Shown one piece after another: positions 1-9,967 of a DNA stretch of 64,000 nucleotides. The first letter of the stretch is position 1; each line of letters opens with the position of its first letter. The translations under genes were made by a program, and so were the position numbers. Origin of the DNA: Microcebus murinus. Lineage: Eukaryota > Chordata > Mammalia > Primates > Cheirogaleidae. The DNA lies in the NCBI RefSeq assembly GCF_040939455.1, contig NC_134110.1, positions 7,501-71,500 on the forward strand. The letters run 5' to 3'. The notes under the pieces are model-generated. The model searched no databases. It had not been told where the DNA came from and saw only the letters and a list, made by a program, of their open reading frames with translations.

Positions 1-3000
1 AATGTGTTTGAGGCTTCAGTGGTTATTTCCACACATGCGCAGTGCGGTGTCCATTTTCAGAGCTGCAGCAGCCATTTTGGCATATGCACAGTAGGTGGGG
101 CTATTTTCAGAGCTTTGGTGGCCATTTTGCGGGCTGTGACTGGTGTTTTGGTGCATGTGCAGTGTCGGTGGCCATTTTCAGAGCTCTAAGGGACATTTTG
201 GGTCATGCTTGATGGCAGTGGAGTTTGGGGCGCATGTGTGATGTAGGTGACATTTTCAGAGTTGTGGTGGCCATTTTGGTGCATGTGCAGCCATGGGTCA
301 TAATATCGTTGTTTTGGTAGCCCTGTTGGTGGCTCCAGCTGCCATTTTGGCACATGCGCGGCATCGGGGCCTGTTTTGGGGCCATGGAGGCCATTTTTGG
401 TGCATGTGCAGTTGTGAGGGACATTGTTGGAGTTCTAGCAGCCATTTTGGCAGCTGCAATAGTCATTAGGGGGCATGCATGGCCGAGGGTAACATCTTTA
501 GATTTGCGGCAGACATTTTGGCTGCTCTGGCGGCCATTTTGGTGCATGTACAGCAGCAGAACTCATTTTTGGGCCAGCGATGGTCATTTCCTTGGCTGCA
601 ATGATCATTTTGTCACATGCGCGGCAACAGGGCGATTTTCACATCTGCAACGACCATTTTTGTACATGCGTGAGTGTCGGGGACATTTTTAGAGTTGCAG
701 CAGCCATTTTGCCAGTTTCAATGGCCATATTGGCACATGCACAGCTGCTGTAGCCATTTTGGCGCATGTGCGGCTGCTGCAGCCCTTTTGGAGCATGTGT
801 AGCTTTGGGGGACATTATTGAAGTTGTGGCAGCCATTTTGGTCACTTTGACTGCCATTTTGGCACATGCGCAGTGGTGGGGGCCATTTTCTCGTCTGTGG
901 AAGCTATTTTGGCGTTTGCGCATTGGTGGGAGCCATTTTCATCAGTGGCGGTGGCCATTTTAGGTCATGCGCGGCAGTGGGTGGCCATTTTCAGGCATGC
1001 ACGGCAGTGGCGGTGGCCATTTTGATGCATGCGTGGCACTGGGTGGCCATTTTAGGGCATGCTCGGTGCTGACGGCGGCCATTTTGATGCATGTGCGATA
1101 CTGGGTGGCCATTTTAGGGAATGCGCGGTGCTGAAGGCGGCCATTTTGATCCATGCATACAAGTGGGTGGCCATTTTAGAGTATGCGTGGTGGTGACTGC
1201 GGCCATTTTGACGGATGCGTGCAAGTGGGTGGCCATTTTAGAACATGCGTGGAGGTGGGCAGCCTTTTTAGAGCATGAGTGGTGCTGACTGTGGCCATTT
1301 TGATGCATGGGTGCAAGTGGGTGGCCATTTTAGAGCATGCGTGAAGTTGGGCGGCCATTTTAGAGTATGTGCGGTGCTGAGGGCAGCCATTTTGGCGCAT
1401 GCATGGCCGATGGGGACGTTATTGGAGTTGCGGCAGCCATTTGGGTGGCTTTGGCGCCCATTTTGGCACATACACAAAGGCCTGGCCCATTTTCACAGCC
1501 ACAGGGGCCATTTTGGCACATGCCCTGTGACGAGGGCTAATTTTGGACCTGCGACGGCCATTTTAGTGGCTCCAATGGCCATGTTGGCACATGCGCAGCA
1601 GTGGGGGTCTTTTTCAGCTGTCCGGCAGTCATTTTCGCACAGACGGCGGCCATTTTTTGCATGCGCCCTGGCAGAAGCCATTTTCGGAGCTCCAGCGGCC
1701 ATTTTCGGGAGTGTGATGGTGAGTTTGTTGCATGTAAGGCAGCGGCAGCTATTTGGAAGGCTGCGATAGCCATTTTGACTCATCACTGAGGCGTTGGTTA
1801 TTTTTGCAGCTGCGGTGACTGTTGTGGTGCATATACGGCCGTGGGAGACGTTTTCAGAGTTGTGGCAGACATTTTGGCGGCTACAAGGGCCATTTTGGAG
1901 CATGTGCAATGGCAGGGGTGTGTTTTCTGAGCTGCAGTGGCCATTTTGGCGAATGCGCGATGGCAGGGGCCATTTTTCTCATCTGTGGCAGCCGCCATTT
2001 TCGGCAGTGGCGGCGGCCATTTTCACACATGCATGGCAGTGGGTGGCCATTTTAGGGCATGCACAGCACTGGCGGTGGCCATTTTGTCACATGCGCGGCA
2101 GTGGGTGACCATCTTAGAGCATGTGCACACTGGTGGCTGCCATTTTGGCACATTGTGGAGGTTGGCAGCCATTTCGGAGCATGCGCAGTGCTGACAGCAG
2201 CCATTTTGACGCATGAGCGGAGGTGGAGGGACATTTTAGAGCATGCGTGGAGGTGGGTGGGCATTTTAGAGCATACGTGGCACTGGCTGCGGCCATTTTA
2301 AAGAATGCACAGTGCTGACAGTAGCCATTTTGGCGCATGCGTGGCTGCAGGGAACAGTATTAGAGTTGTGGCAGCCATTTTGGTGGTTTTGGTGACCATT
2401 TTGGCACATGCGCAAAGGTCTGGCCCTTTATCACAGCCACAGGGGCCATTTTGGCACACGTGAAGTGATGAGGGGTATTTTTGGACCTCTAGCGGCCATT
2501 TTAATGGCTGCAATGGCAATATTGGTGCATGCGCAGCAGCGGGGGTCTTTTTCCGTTGTCTGGCAGCCATTTTGGTGGCTGCCACAGCCATTTCTTCTCA
2601 TGCACCCTGGCAGGGGCCATTTTCAGAGCTCCAGAGGCCATTTTCGGGGTTTTGATGGTAATTTTGGCGCATGTGAGGCGTCAGCGGATATTTGGAAGGC
2701 TGGGGCAGCCATTTTGACTCATCGCTGAGGCGTTGGTTATTTTCGTGGCTGCGGGGACCATTATGGCGCAAATACAGCTGTGGGAGACATTTTCAGAGTT
2801 GTGGCAGACATTTTGGCAGCTGCAAGGCCCATTTTGGCGCATGGGCGATGGCGGGGGCCATTTTCTCCACTGTGGTAGCCATTTTGGCATTTGCACAGTG
2901 GCAGGAGCCATTTTCGGCAGTGGTGGCGGCCATTTTCGCACATGCGCGACAGTGGGCGGCCATTTTAAGGCATGCGTGGCACTGGAGGCAGCCATTTTAG

Positions 3001-4790
3001 GGCATTCGCGGCACTGGCAGCTGCCATTTTGACGCATACGTGTCAGTGGGCAGCCATTTTAAGGCATGCGTAGTGCTGACAGTGGTCATTTTGGTGCATG
3101 CATGGAGGTGGGCAGCCATTTGAGCATGCGTGGAGGCGCATGGCCATTTTAGAGCATGCGCTGCACTGGCTGCAGCCATTTTAGAGCATGCACGGTGCTG
3201 ACGGCAGCCATTTTGGTGGCTTTGAGTGCCATTTTGGCACATGCGCAAAGACCTGGCCCTTTTTCACAGCCACAGGGGCCATTTTGGCACACGCGCTGTG
3301 ATGAGGACTATTTTTGGACCTGCGACGGCCATTTTAGTGGCTGCAATGGCAATATTGGCGCATGTGCACCAGCGGGGGTCTTTTTTGGATGTCCGGCGGC
3401 CATTTTAGTGGCTGCAATGGCAATATTGGTGCATGCGCAGCAGCGGGGGTCTTTTTCCGTTGTCCGGCGGCCATTTGGGTGGCTGCAGCGGCCATTTCCT
3501 CTCATGCACCCTGGCAGGGGCCATTTTCAGAGCTCCAGAGGCCATTTTCGGGGTTGTGATGGTGATTTTGGCGCATGTGAGGCGGCCGTGGCTATTTGGA
3601 AGGCTGGGGCAGCCATTTTGACTCATCGCTGAGGCGTTGGTTATTTTTGCGGCTGCAGTGACCATTGTGGCGCAAATATGGCTGTGGGAGACATTTGCAG
3701 AGTTGTGGCAGACATTTTGGCGGCTGCAAGGGCCATTGTGGCATAAGCACAATGGCAGGGGTGCATTTTCTGAGCTGCAGTGGCCATTTTGGCACATGGG
3801 CAATGGCGGGGGCCATTTTCTCGTCTGTGGCAGCCATTTCGGCATTTGCATAGTGGCGGGAGTCATTTTCAGCAGTGGTGGTGGCCATTTTCGCACATGC
3901 GCGGCAGTGGGCAGCCATTTTAGGGCATGCGTGGCACTGGCGGCTGCCATTTTGACGCATGCGCGGCAGTGGGCGGCCATTTTAGGGCATGCACCGTGCC
4001 AACAGCAGCCATTTTGGTGCATGTGTAGAGGTGGCCTGCCATTTCAGAGCATCCATGGAGGTGGGTGGCCATTATAGAGCATGTGCGGTGCAGACGGCAG
4101 CCATTTTGACGCATGCACGGCAGCAGTGTCCCTTTTTGTGCGTGTGCGCCACTGGCAGTGGCCATTTTGGTGCATGCGTGGAGGTGGGCAGCCATTTTCG
4201 GGCATGTGTGGTGCTGATAGCAGCCATTTTGACGCATATGTGACAGCAGTGTCCCTGTTTTTTCACATGTGTGGCGCTGGTGGCAGCCATTTTGCACATG
4301 CGCCCTGGTCGGTGGCTATTCTCGCACATGCACTTCAGTGGCAGCCACCATTTTGCGCATGCAAAGCTGCAGTGTTTCATTTTTCGCATCTGTGGCCCTG
4401 GCTGTGGCCATTTTGGCGCGTGCGCGATGGCCAATTTTGCGCATGCGTGTGACTGGTGGCCATTTGCACGCATGTATGGGGCATGGCACCATTTTGGCGC
4501 ATGCGTGGCTTTAGTGGTCATTACTGCCTGTGTGCAGCAGTGGTGGCCATTGTCAGGTATGCGGGACGGCAGTGGCCATTTTCGCGTATGTGTGGTGCTC
4601 GTGCCCCTTCTTGCATGCGCAGTCCGGCTTTTCTCGCACATGTGCGCAGTACCGCCCTTCTCCCATGTGGGCAGCGGTGTGGCGCCATCTGGTGCTTCCC
4701 GTCTGCAGCGTCTGGCCTCATGCAGGGCGCCGGCCCGTCCTTTCTCATCCGAGTTGTGTTGCGGGTTCTTGAGTTTGTCTTCACCTGCGC
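1..4790 (+). repeat. Tandem array of 30-33 bp units pairing YY1-like and NRF1-like motifs
   Basis: The stretch is built almost entirely from one diverged unit that reads roughly GGCCATTTTGGCGCATGCGC followed by GGCAGTGGGT. By eye there are well over 100 copies, all in the same orientation. Each unit carries CCATTTTG (YY1-type core) and, about one helical turn later, a palindrome close to GCGCATGCGC (the NRF1 consensus). Many copies differ by CpG to TpG or CpA changes, giving for example GCACATGCGC. Unit length is mostly 30 or 32 bp, so sites recur about every three helical turns. The array already runs at base 1, so its true start is outside the window. Many open frames cross it because the unit has few stop codons, but the unit length is not a multiple of three and no frame keeps a stable peptide repeat. 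I do not recognise it as a named satellite. Confidence 0.9.
1380..3640 (+). repeat. Higher-order repeat inside the array, period about 0.83-0.94 kb
   Basis: Blocks of non-identical units recur together. The segment with 'ctggccc...cacagccacaggggcc' is anchored at 1475, 2413 and 3246 (spacing 938 and 833). The segment with 'gaggcgttggttat' is anchored at 1791, 2730 and 3633 (spacing 939 and 903). Between these anchors the order of variant units is the same in each copy, with a few units gained or lost. This shows that multi-unit blocks were amplified after the short unit had diversified. Confidence 0.8.
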
Positions 4791-4799
4791 TGCTGCGTG

Positions 4800-5430
4800 A
4801 CCTCACTGCCGTACAGTTTCACAGGCGGCTGTTCCCATTTTCCCTGCTCGGATGTCTCGCTCGGTGGGTTCCTATCACAAAAAGAATCAATTTGTTTGCA
4901 CATTGATTCAGCGGACATATAGGAGGGTATCTTGTAATAAGTCCTTTGATTTAGGGCATTTCAAATAACGTGTTGGCTGTAGCGACCATAAACTCCTGAC
5001 GGATGCTTTGTCACAGTCCTGGGAACCGGCCAGCTGCTCGCTCTTCACCCCTCCGGATGTCCCATAGCCAAGAAAACAAGAGACAACATTGGATTTCTCA
5101 ATGTTACGCTGTCACAGTAAACACTCGGCGGTTCCTCGTGCCGTAGTTGCCACAATCTAAGCCACTGAGGGATCACAGCTCCCTTCCAGGGAAGGAAACT
5201 GGCAACACGAGAGGGGATGTGGCTTCAAAGACGCCTGGATTTCTCAGAGAATGGCTAACGCTAGTTTATGAGATGGGGTCACACCAGGTCAGCTGACCTG
5301 CTATGTTGGGAGAGATCTTTCAGGTCATTAGGAAGCAGAGAGCCGCAGGTGGACAGTCGCTGGCTCAGCAGGTGTTTGTGGAGTGGCGACTGCGACCCAG
5401 CACTGCAGCAGGTGCCAGGGACACAGAGGG
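4800..5430. other. Intergenic, no recognised gene; CpG-bearing edge of the array
   Basis: The array fades out between about 4575 and 4790. The next 100 bases keep several CpGs and include a TGACCTCA sequence near 4798. The rest is unique-looking AT/GC mixed DNA with no coding similarity I recognise. Confidence 0.5.
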
Positions 5431-5436
5431 AGATGG

Positions 5437-5640
5437 GAAGACTTTTTCCCTGGGTGGACAGCACTTCCCACCCCACACACAGCGTGGAGAAGGAGCCCGA
5501 CATTGGGGACAGTTGGGTGTCACCCCCACTCTAGGGGAGGATCTTTGCCCCTGGTTGGACAGCACTTCCCACCCCGCACACAGCGAAGAGAAGGAGCCCG
5601 GCATTGGGGACAGATAGGTATTGGCACCACTCTAGGGAAA
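5437..5640 (+). repeat. Two-copy tandem duplication, period 101 bp
   Basis: The segment containing 'ggacagcacttcccaccc' and 'ggagcccgacattgggga' at 5456 recurs at 5557 with a few substitutions. It is non-coding in any frame I recognise. Confidence 0.8.
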
Positions 5641-6311
5641 TATCTCAAGTTAAAAGAAAGTCTTAGGAACATGCTAAATGTAAAAGAATAATTTAGATGA
5701 GTCTAATTTGATAATATCAAAGTTCATGAAAAGAGTACTTAACGTTTATCTAGATATATTGCTCTTTTACATTTACTCCATTTTTATAACACTGTTTAAA
5801 GTAATCCATATTGCACTATTAATGTCAATTTATTGATTGTTGAAAATGCATTAACTGGTGACCTATGACCTGCTGACATATGACACCTTAATAAACTTTC
5901 AACATCCCCAGAGTACTTTGCACACTTGAAAGAATAAGAAAATGAGGCTTTTTAAAGTGAAAGAGGCCAACTTCCCTCCCACAGTCAGTGGTGTTTTGAC
6001 TCTTTGCCTCTATGCTTCTCTTATACACAGAAAGAACACCACAAACATAGAGTTGATGGTTTAATCATTGTTAAGAAACCTGAAATTGTCAGTTTCACCT
6101 TTCACTGAACTTGAAAACGTACTATTTTTAGTCACATTTCCTCTGTCAGTCAAACTGGTTTAACCAGTTTGGCCCCTCTTGAGAATCCAGGGAGGCCCAA
6201 AGCCAACACGCTCTGCTGCTGGCACCTCTGAGAGCCCCGAAACCCACCCAGACGTTCACCAAGAAGCATGACTGACTCCTGAGAGACACACACATAAAGC
6301 CATGGAAACAG

Positions 6312-7890
6312 TTATTGAGCTTCAGCCTCTGGGTGAGAGTGCCAAGTTAGTCTCTCTTCATAAAAGCAATCACAGCTTGAGGACACTCACATTTGCCTCT
6401 TTTGCCAGCACCAGATCTGCCTCCCATGAATCTTTCCCTTCCATGAGGAACACTGTAGTGGACTGATATATATTTTCCTAGTTTAAGTGTGGGGCGCGGT
6501 GCCAACGCCATTACAAGATGGCGCCTGTTTCCGGCTTTGCCTAGAGCAGTAAACAAGTTCAGCGCACGCGCAATTGTCGGTTACCCTGTGGCGCAAGCAT
6601 GCAAATGAAGGATCCTACATGGACCAATGCTTTGGCGGCTCGACAGCTGAGCGGCCTATCCCAGCTTAGGGGTTGTGCTTCTAGGGTATATAGCAGCCTG
6701 CGTGCTGCCGGGCTGGGTCTTCCGCATCATGTAAGTCTAAAGGGAACCCCATTAAAGCACTGTCAGAAGAACTCCAGTTGCCGCATCTTCCTTGCTGGCG
6801 AGGCGGGCGCGACATTTAAGAATTAAAGTTAGTGAGTAATGTACATGTTCTGCCCAGAGCATTTGAAAGTAATCTGTTCCGTACAGGCTCCCTGTGATAA
6901 ACAAAGGTGTTGCCTAGAGGCAAAACAAAGGACATGAGCTGCGAGTAGCAAGAGCAGCCCCGCCCCATGGCATTGGTAAACACACGATAAACACATTGTT
7001 CCTGTGATTGCTGTGTACACCTCATAAGATGGCTGGTTAGTCAATGACGGGTGAGACCCCTCAAGGGAGGGGCGACCTAAGCCATGCACAGCTGCCGGGG
7101 TTCAGCAGAAGATCTTAGGGGGTCACCCTAAGAGAAGCTTGGGATGAGAAATGCTCCCTGTGTCTCACCTTGCCCATCCTTGCTAATCTCGGTCCTTTAT
7201 CTACGCCTGGCACCTAGAGCAACCACCTGGAGATTCTGAGTCAGGGGACGTCTGCTTCCCTAAGGCTATGCGTTCCGGAATTTACAGCCATTGCTGCCAC
7301 ACCTGGGCAGTTACGTAAAAGGAACTAACTTTAATCTTTTAGAGTATAAAAATAAAACTGACCCGGTGTATTATTACTCGAGTCAACCATCTGTCTGTGT
7401 GTCTGTTTTTCTTTGTGTTCTGCGTGTTTGTGTTTTATGTTCTGTGTTCATCCTCCGTCCTGCAAACAGGCCACGACAAACACAACTTCTCCACTCTGCC
7501 TGTGGCACCGATCATTCTTTCAGGATCAAGATCTACGGCAAAGCCTCTTGGTTTGTCAGCAGTGTCTCTTTTCTTCTTTGATTTGCTATCAGCACATTCA
7601 TTGTCAGATAAAGATTTTCTTTTTTGTACAACCTTTTTCTTTACCAGCTTTTTGAGAATTAAGAAATGCTTCAATTAACTCTGGACAATCTGAATTTTCC
7701 TCAGGTTCCCAAGTACTGTCAGCATCTGCAAATCCCTTCCACTGCAGGAAACACTCCACTTTCCCATTTACTACACATGGATCCAGTACTTTTCCATTGC
7801 AAATTCTTCAGGCTCTACCTCTTCAACCTTTTCACCCTTCGTGTTCTGTTTCTTTCCTGTTTTTTGCAATGTAGTTCTATTGCAGGCCAT
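6312..7890 (-). pseudogene. CBX3: CBX3 (HP1 gamma) processed pseudogene, split by an LTR
   Basis: Read on the minus strand, an intronless copy of the CBX3 coding region starts at ATG 7890-7888 and ends at a TAA at 6314-6312. The hinge region is clear ([18 protein letters not shown] at about 7595-7650), followed by [18 protein letters not shown] of the chromoshadow start. The end of the chromoshadow domain resumes at about 6350-6453 (CPQAVIAF). The lack of introns marks it as a retrocopy of the heterochromatin protein HP1 gamma mRNA. It is dead: the chromodomain region frameshifts near 7790-7800 and reaches a stop, the C-terminal part has further indels, and a 1025 bp LTR separates the two halves. 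The copy runs antisense to CIB2 and has no relation to it. I cannot mark the 3' UTR end of the copy with confidence; it may continue left of 6312. Confidence 0.88.
6454..7478 (+). mobile_element. Solo LTR of an endogenous retrovirus inserted in the CBX3 pseudogene
   Basis: The element begins TGTAGTGG and ends CCACGACA, imperfect inverted ends (7 of 8), and is flanked by a 5 bp target duplication AACAC (6449-6453 and 7479-7483). The boundaries are confirmed independently because removing it restores continuity of the CBX3 copy. Inside are an AAGATGGCGCC YY1-type site (6515-6525) followed by an ETS-like TTTCCGG, a perfect NRF1-type GCGCACGCGC (6562-6571), an octamer ATGCAAAT (6599-6606), a TATA-like TATATA (6687-6692), a late AATAAA (7351-7356) and a GT-rich tail typical of the R-U5 end. 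No internal retroviral genes are present. I cannot assign the family; at 1025 bp it is a long LTR. Confidence 0.85.
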
Positions 7891-7949
7891 TTTTTATTGG
7901 AGACTTGAAGAGGTATTATTCATTACCTCTGAGCTGCTAGAGCCCTGCA

Positions 7950-8810
7950 TGTCTCAAGCCATGAGGCTTTATTTCCTATAAAAGTTTACAACCTTCAGGC
8001 TGAGAAGTGGGTCTCTGGCCAAAACTAGAGGCAGGTAGTTCAAAGGAGGGATTAGGGCAGGAGCTTTATGCCAAATAGGCTGACTAAACATACATATTCA
8101 ACAGGTTATAGGAGGAGCTATGAATATTCACAAGGGAGAGTCACACACGTGCAGGTTAGATAAACATGTATGTTACATACAGCCCATGTTCACTTTGGGG
8201 TAAAGACTTAACATTTACATGCATCCCAATTAGGCCCTACACATCAAAAGATGGAAGAGGCACACAGAAGTGCTCGAGTGGGCAGCCTCTGCAAACCAGC
8301 CAGAGCCAGTCCATGGGCGGTGGACCCTTGCCAGGAGAAAGTTGCTTAGATCAGTCTCAGTCCAGTCAAAGCTGCAGTTATGGCTCGTGGAACAAAGGGG
8401 TGGGGGTCAGTTATCATTCCGCAGTGCATGAGCGGCAGTTGTTTCAATATTGCTTATCTCCAGGCTAGCGCTTGTTTAGCTGCTGGAGAAAAACAAAAAC
8501 CTTGTGGCAGAACAGTTTATGCTTTAAGTGTGGGGTGCACGACTTAGCCCTTGTCTGGCAGGACCTTAGATCTTGTTTATAATTTGGTATCTTGTTGCCA
8601 CAGAGTCCATTTTGTCACTCATATGATGCCTATTTTTAGCATTAATGCTAGTCAGTCGTTGTGTCTAAACTACTAATGGAGAAGGGTATACAGAAGCATG
8701 TCTGACCTCTCATCCCATCATGGCCAGGGAGGTCAGTTTTAGGGTTTCTCTGGGGTCCCCTTGGCAAAGAGGATGTCCATTCAGTCAGTGGTGGGACTTA
8801 GGATTTTATT
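7950..8810 (+). mobile_element. Probable old ERV1-type LTR remnant
   Basis: The stretch has the look of a decayed LTR: 'gggtatacagaagcatgtctgacc' near 8686 and 'ggtttctctggggtccccttggcaaagagg' before a terminal 'ttttatttttagtt' near 8805, which resembles the 3' part of primate class I LTR relatives. Ends and target duplication could not be found, so limits are approximate. Confidence 0.4.
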
Positions 8811-8814
8811 TTTA

Positions 8815-9400
8815 GTTCTCGTGCTTCTGTACTGTGAAATAATATGCAGCCATTTAAAGTTTGTATAACATAAAAAAATTTAGTGGCAGCATTCCATTTG
8901 AATATATAATACACATATGATACAGATTTTGAAAGTAACTAATAAGTTTTTATGAAGAATAAAGCTAATATTTCTCATCATGACCTGTACAATTAGTTAT
9001 TTTTGGCCAGAATATAGGTTGGATTGGTTTAAATGTGAAGTTTGTTTTATAATAATTGTATATCAATTGTAATTTTGAAGCACTTTTGAGCCAGATAATT
9101 GCTTTTGAAGAAATAGCTAACAATGGTTGTATCTTCTTAAATGATAATCAATTTATTAATAAATTGAACATATTTGTGTGTAACAAATATAAATTTTCAT
9201 ATTGTTTAAATGTTTATATATTTATTATGACCAATTTTATTAGGGTTTTTTAATGTACTGGGATATTCAAACTTTATTTTAAAATGTTTATAAATCCCTT
9301 TGTAATGGTTTCTTATTTGAGCTATGGACTGGTCGTGTGACCTCAAAGACAATGGCATACCTACTTTGCTCGCAGACAAGCACAGTATAGTGAATAGGGA
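8815..9400. other. AT-rich intergenic DNA, nothing recognised
   Basis: Strongly AT-rich sequence with short spurious open frames only. It may contain old L1 debris, but I see no diagnostic segment. Confidence 0.4.
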
Positions 9401-9408
9401 AACCGTGA

Positions 9409-9770
9409 GGGCTATGGACTGAACTTTCCCCAGAATTCAAATATTGAAGCTCTAAGCTGTGACAATATTGAAGATATGGCATTCATAAGCATACGGCCCT
9501 GGTACAATGACGCAATAGGAGTAGCACCCTCGTAAGAGCCAACAGAGGGCCTGTTCACGCTCTCTGAGCTCGCTCTCTACCCGCCCTCCATGTGGCACAG
9601 TGAGGAGGCAGCTGTCTGCAAGCCAGGAAGAGGCCCTCACCAGACACCAAATTGCTCAGCACACTGGTCTTGAACTTTCCAGCTCTCAGAACTGCGAGAA
9701 GATACATTTCTGTTGCTTAAACCACCCAGGCTGTGGAATTTTATTATGGTAGCCAAAGTAGACTAATAAC
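9409..9770 (+). mobile_element. MaLR-type LTR (MLT1/MST-like)
   Basis: It opens with 'gctatggactgaac', has 'attcaaatattgaagctcta' and 'ctgcaagccaggaagaggccctcaccagacacc', and closes with 'cagaactgcgagaagatacatttctgttgcttaaaccacccaggctgtgg' ending 'agactaataaca'. This order of landmarks is that of the mammalian MaLR LTRs. The exact subfamily is not determined. Confidence 0.75.
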
Positions 9771-9967
9771 AATGAGTCGATTAGTCCATATTCCTCAACT
9801 AAATTTTATTCATATGTTATGATTTTCCTCAAGTTAGGGTTTGAATCATACCATTATTGATCACTTTGATTTTCCATTCTTCTATTACAATTTGATAAAG
9901 CCACACCAGGAGCAGAAGAAGGAAAAGGAGCAGCAAAGAGTAGAGAAAATCAAACTGCAAGCAAGTG

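Noticed and set aside
1..4790. Many overlapping open frames of 60-244 residues with Cys/His/Lys-Trp patterns that look a little like finger proteins
   Set aside because: They follow from the tandem unit, shift frame from unit to unit and occur on both strands; no Met context, splice structure or family match.
1..4790. CRISPR-like array
   Set aside because: No constant repeat/variable spacer pattern, and the genome is a primate.
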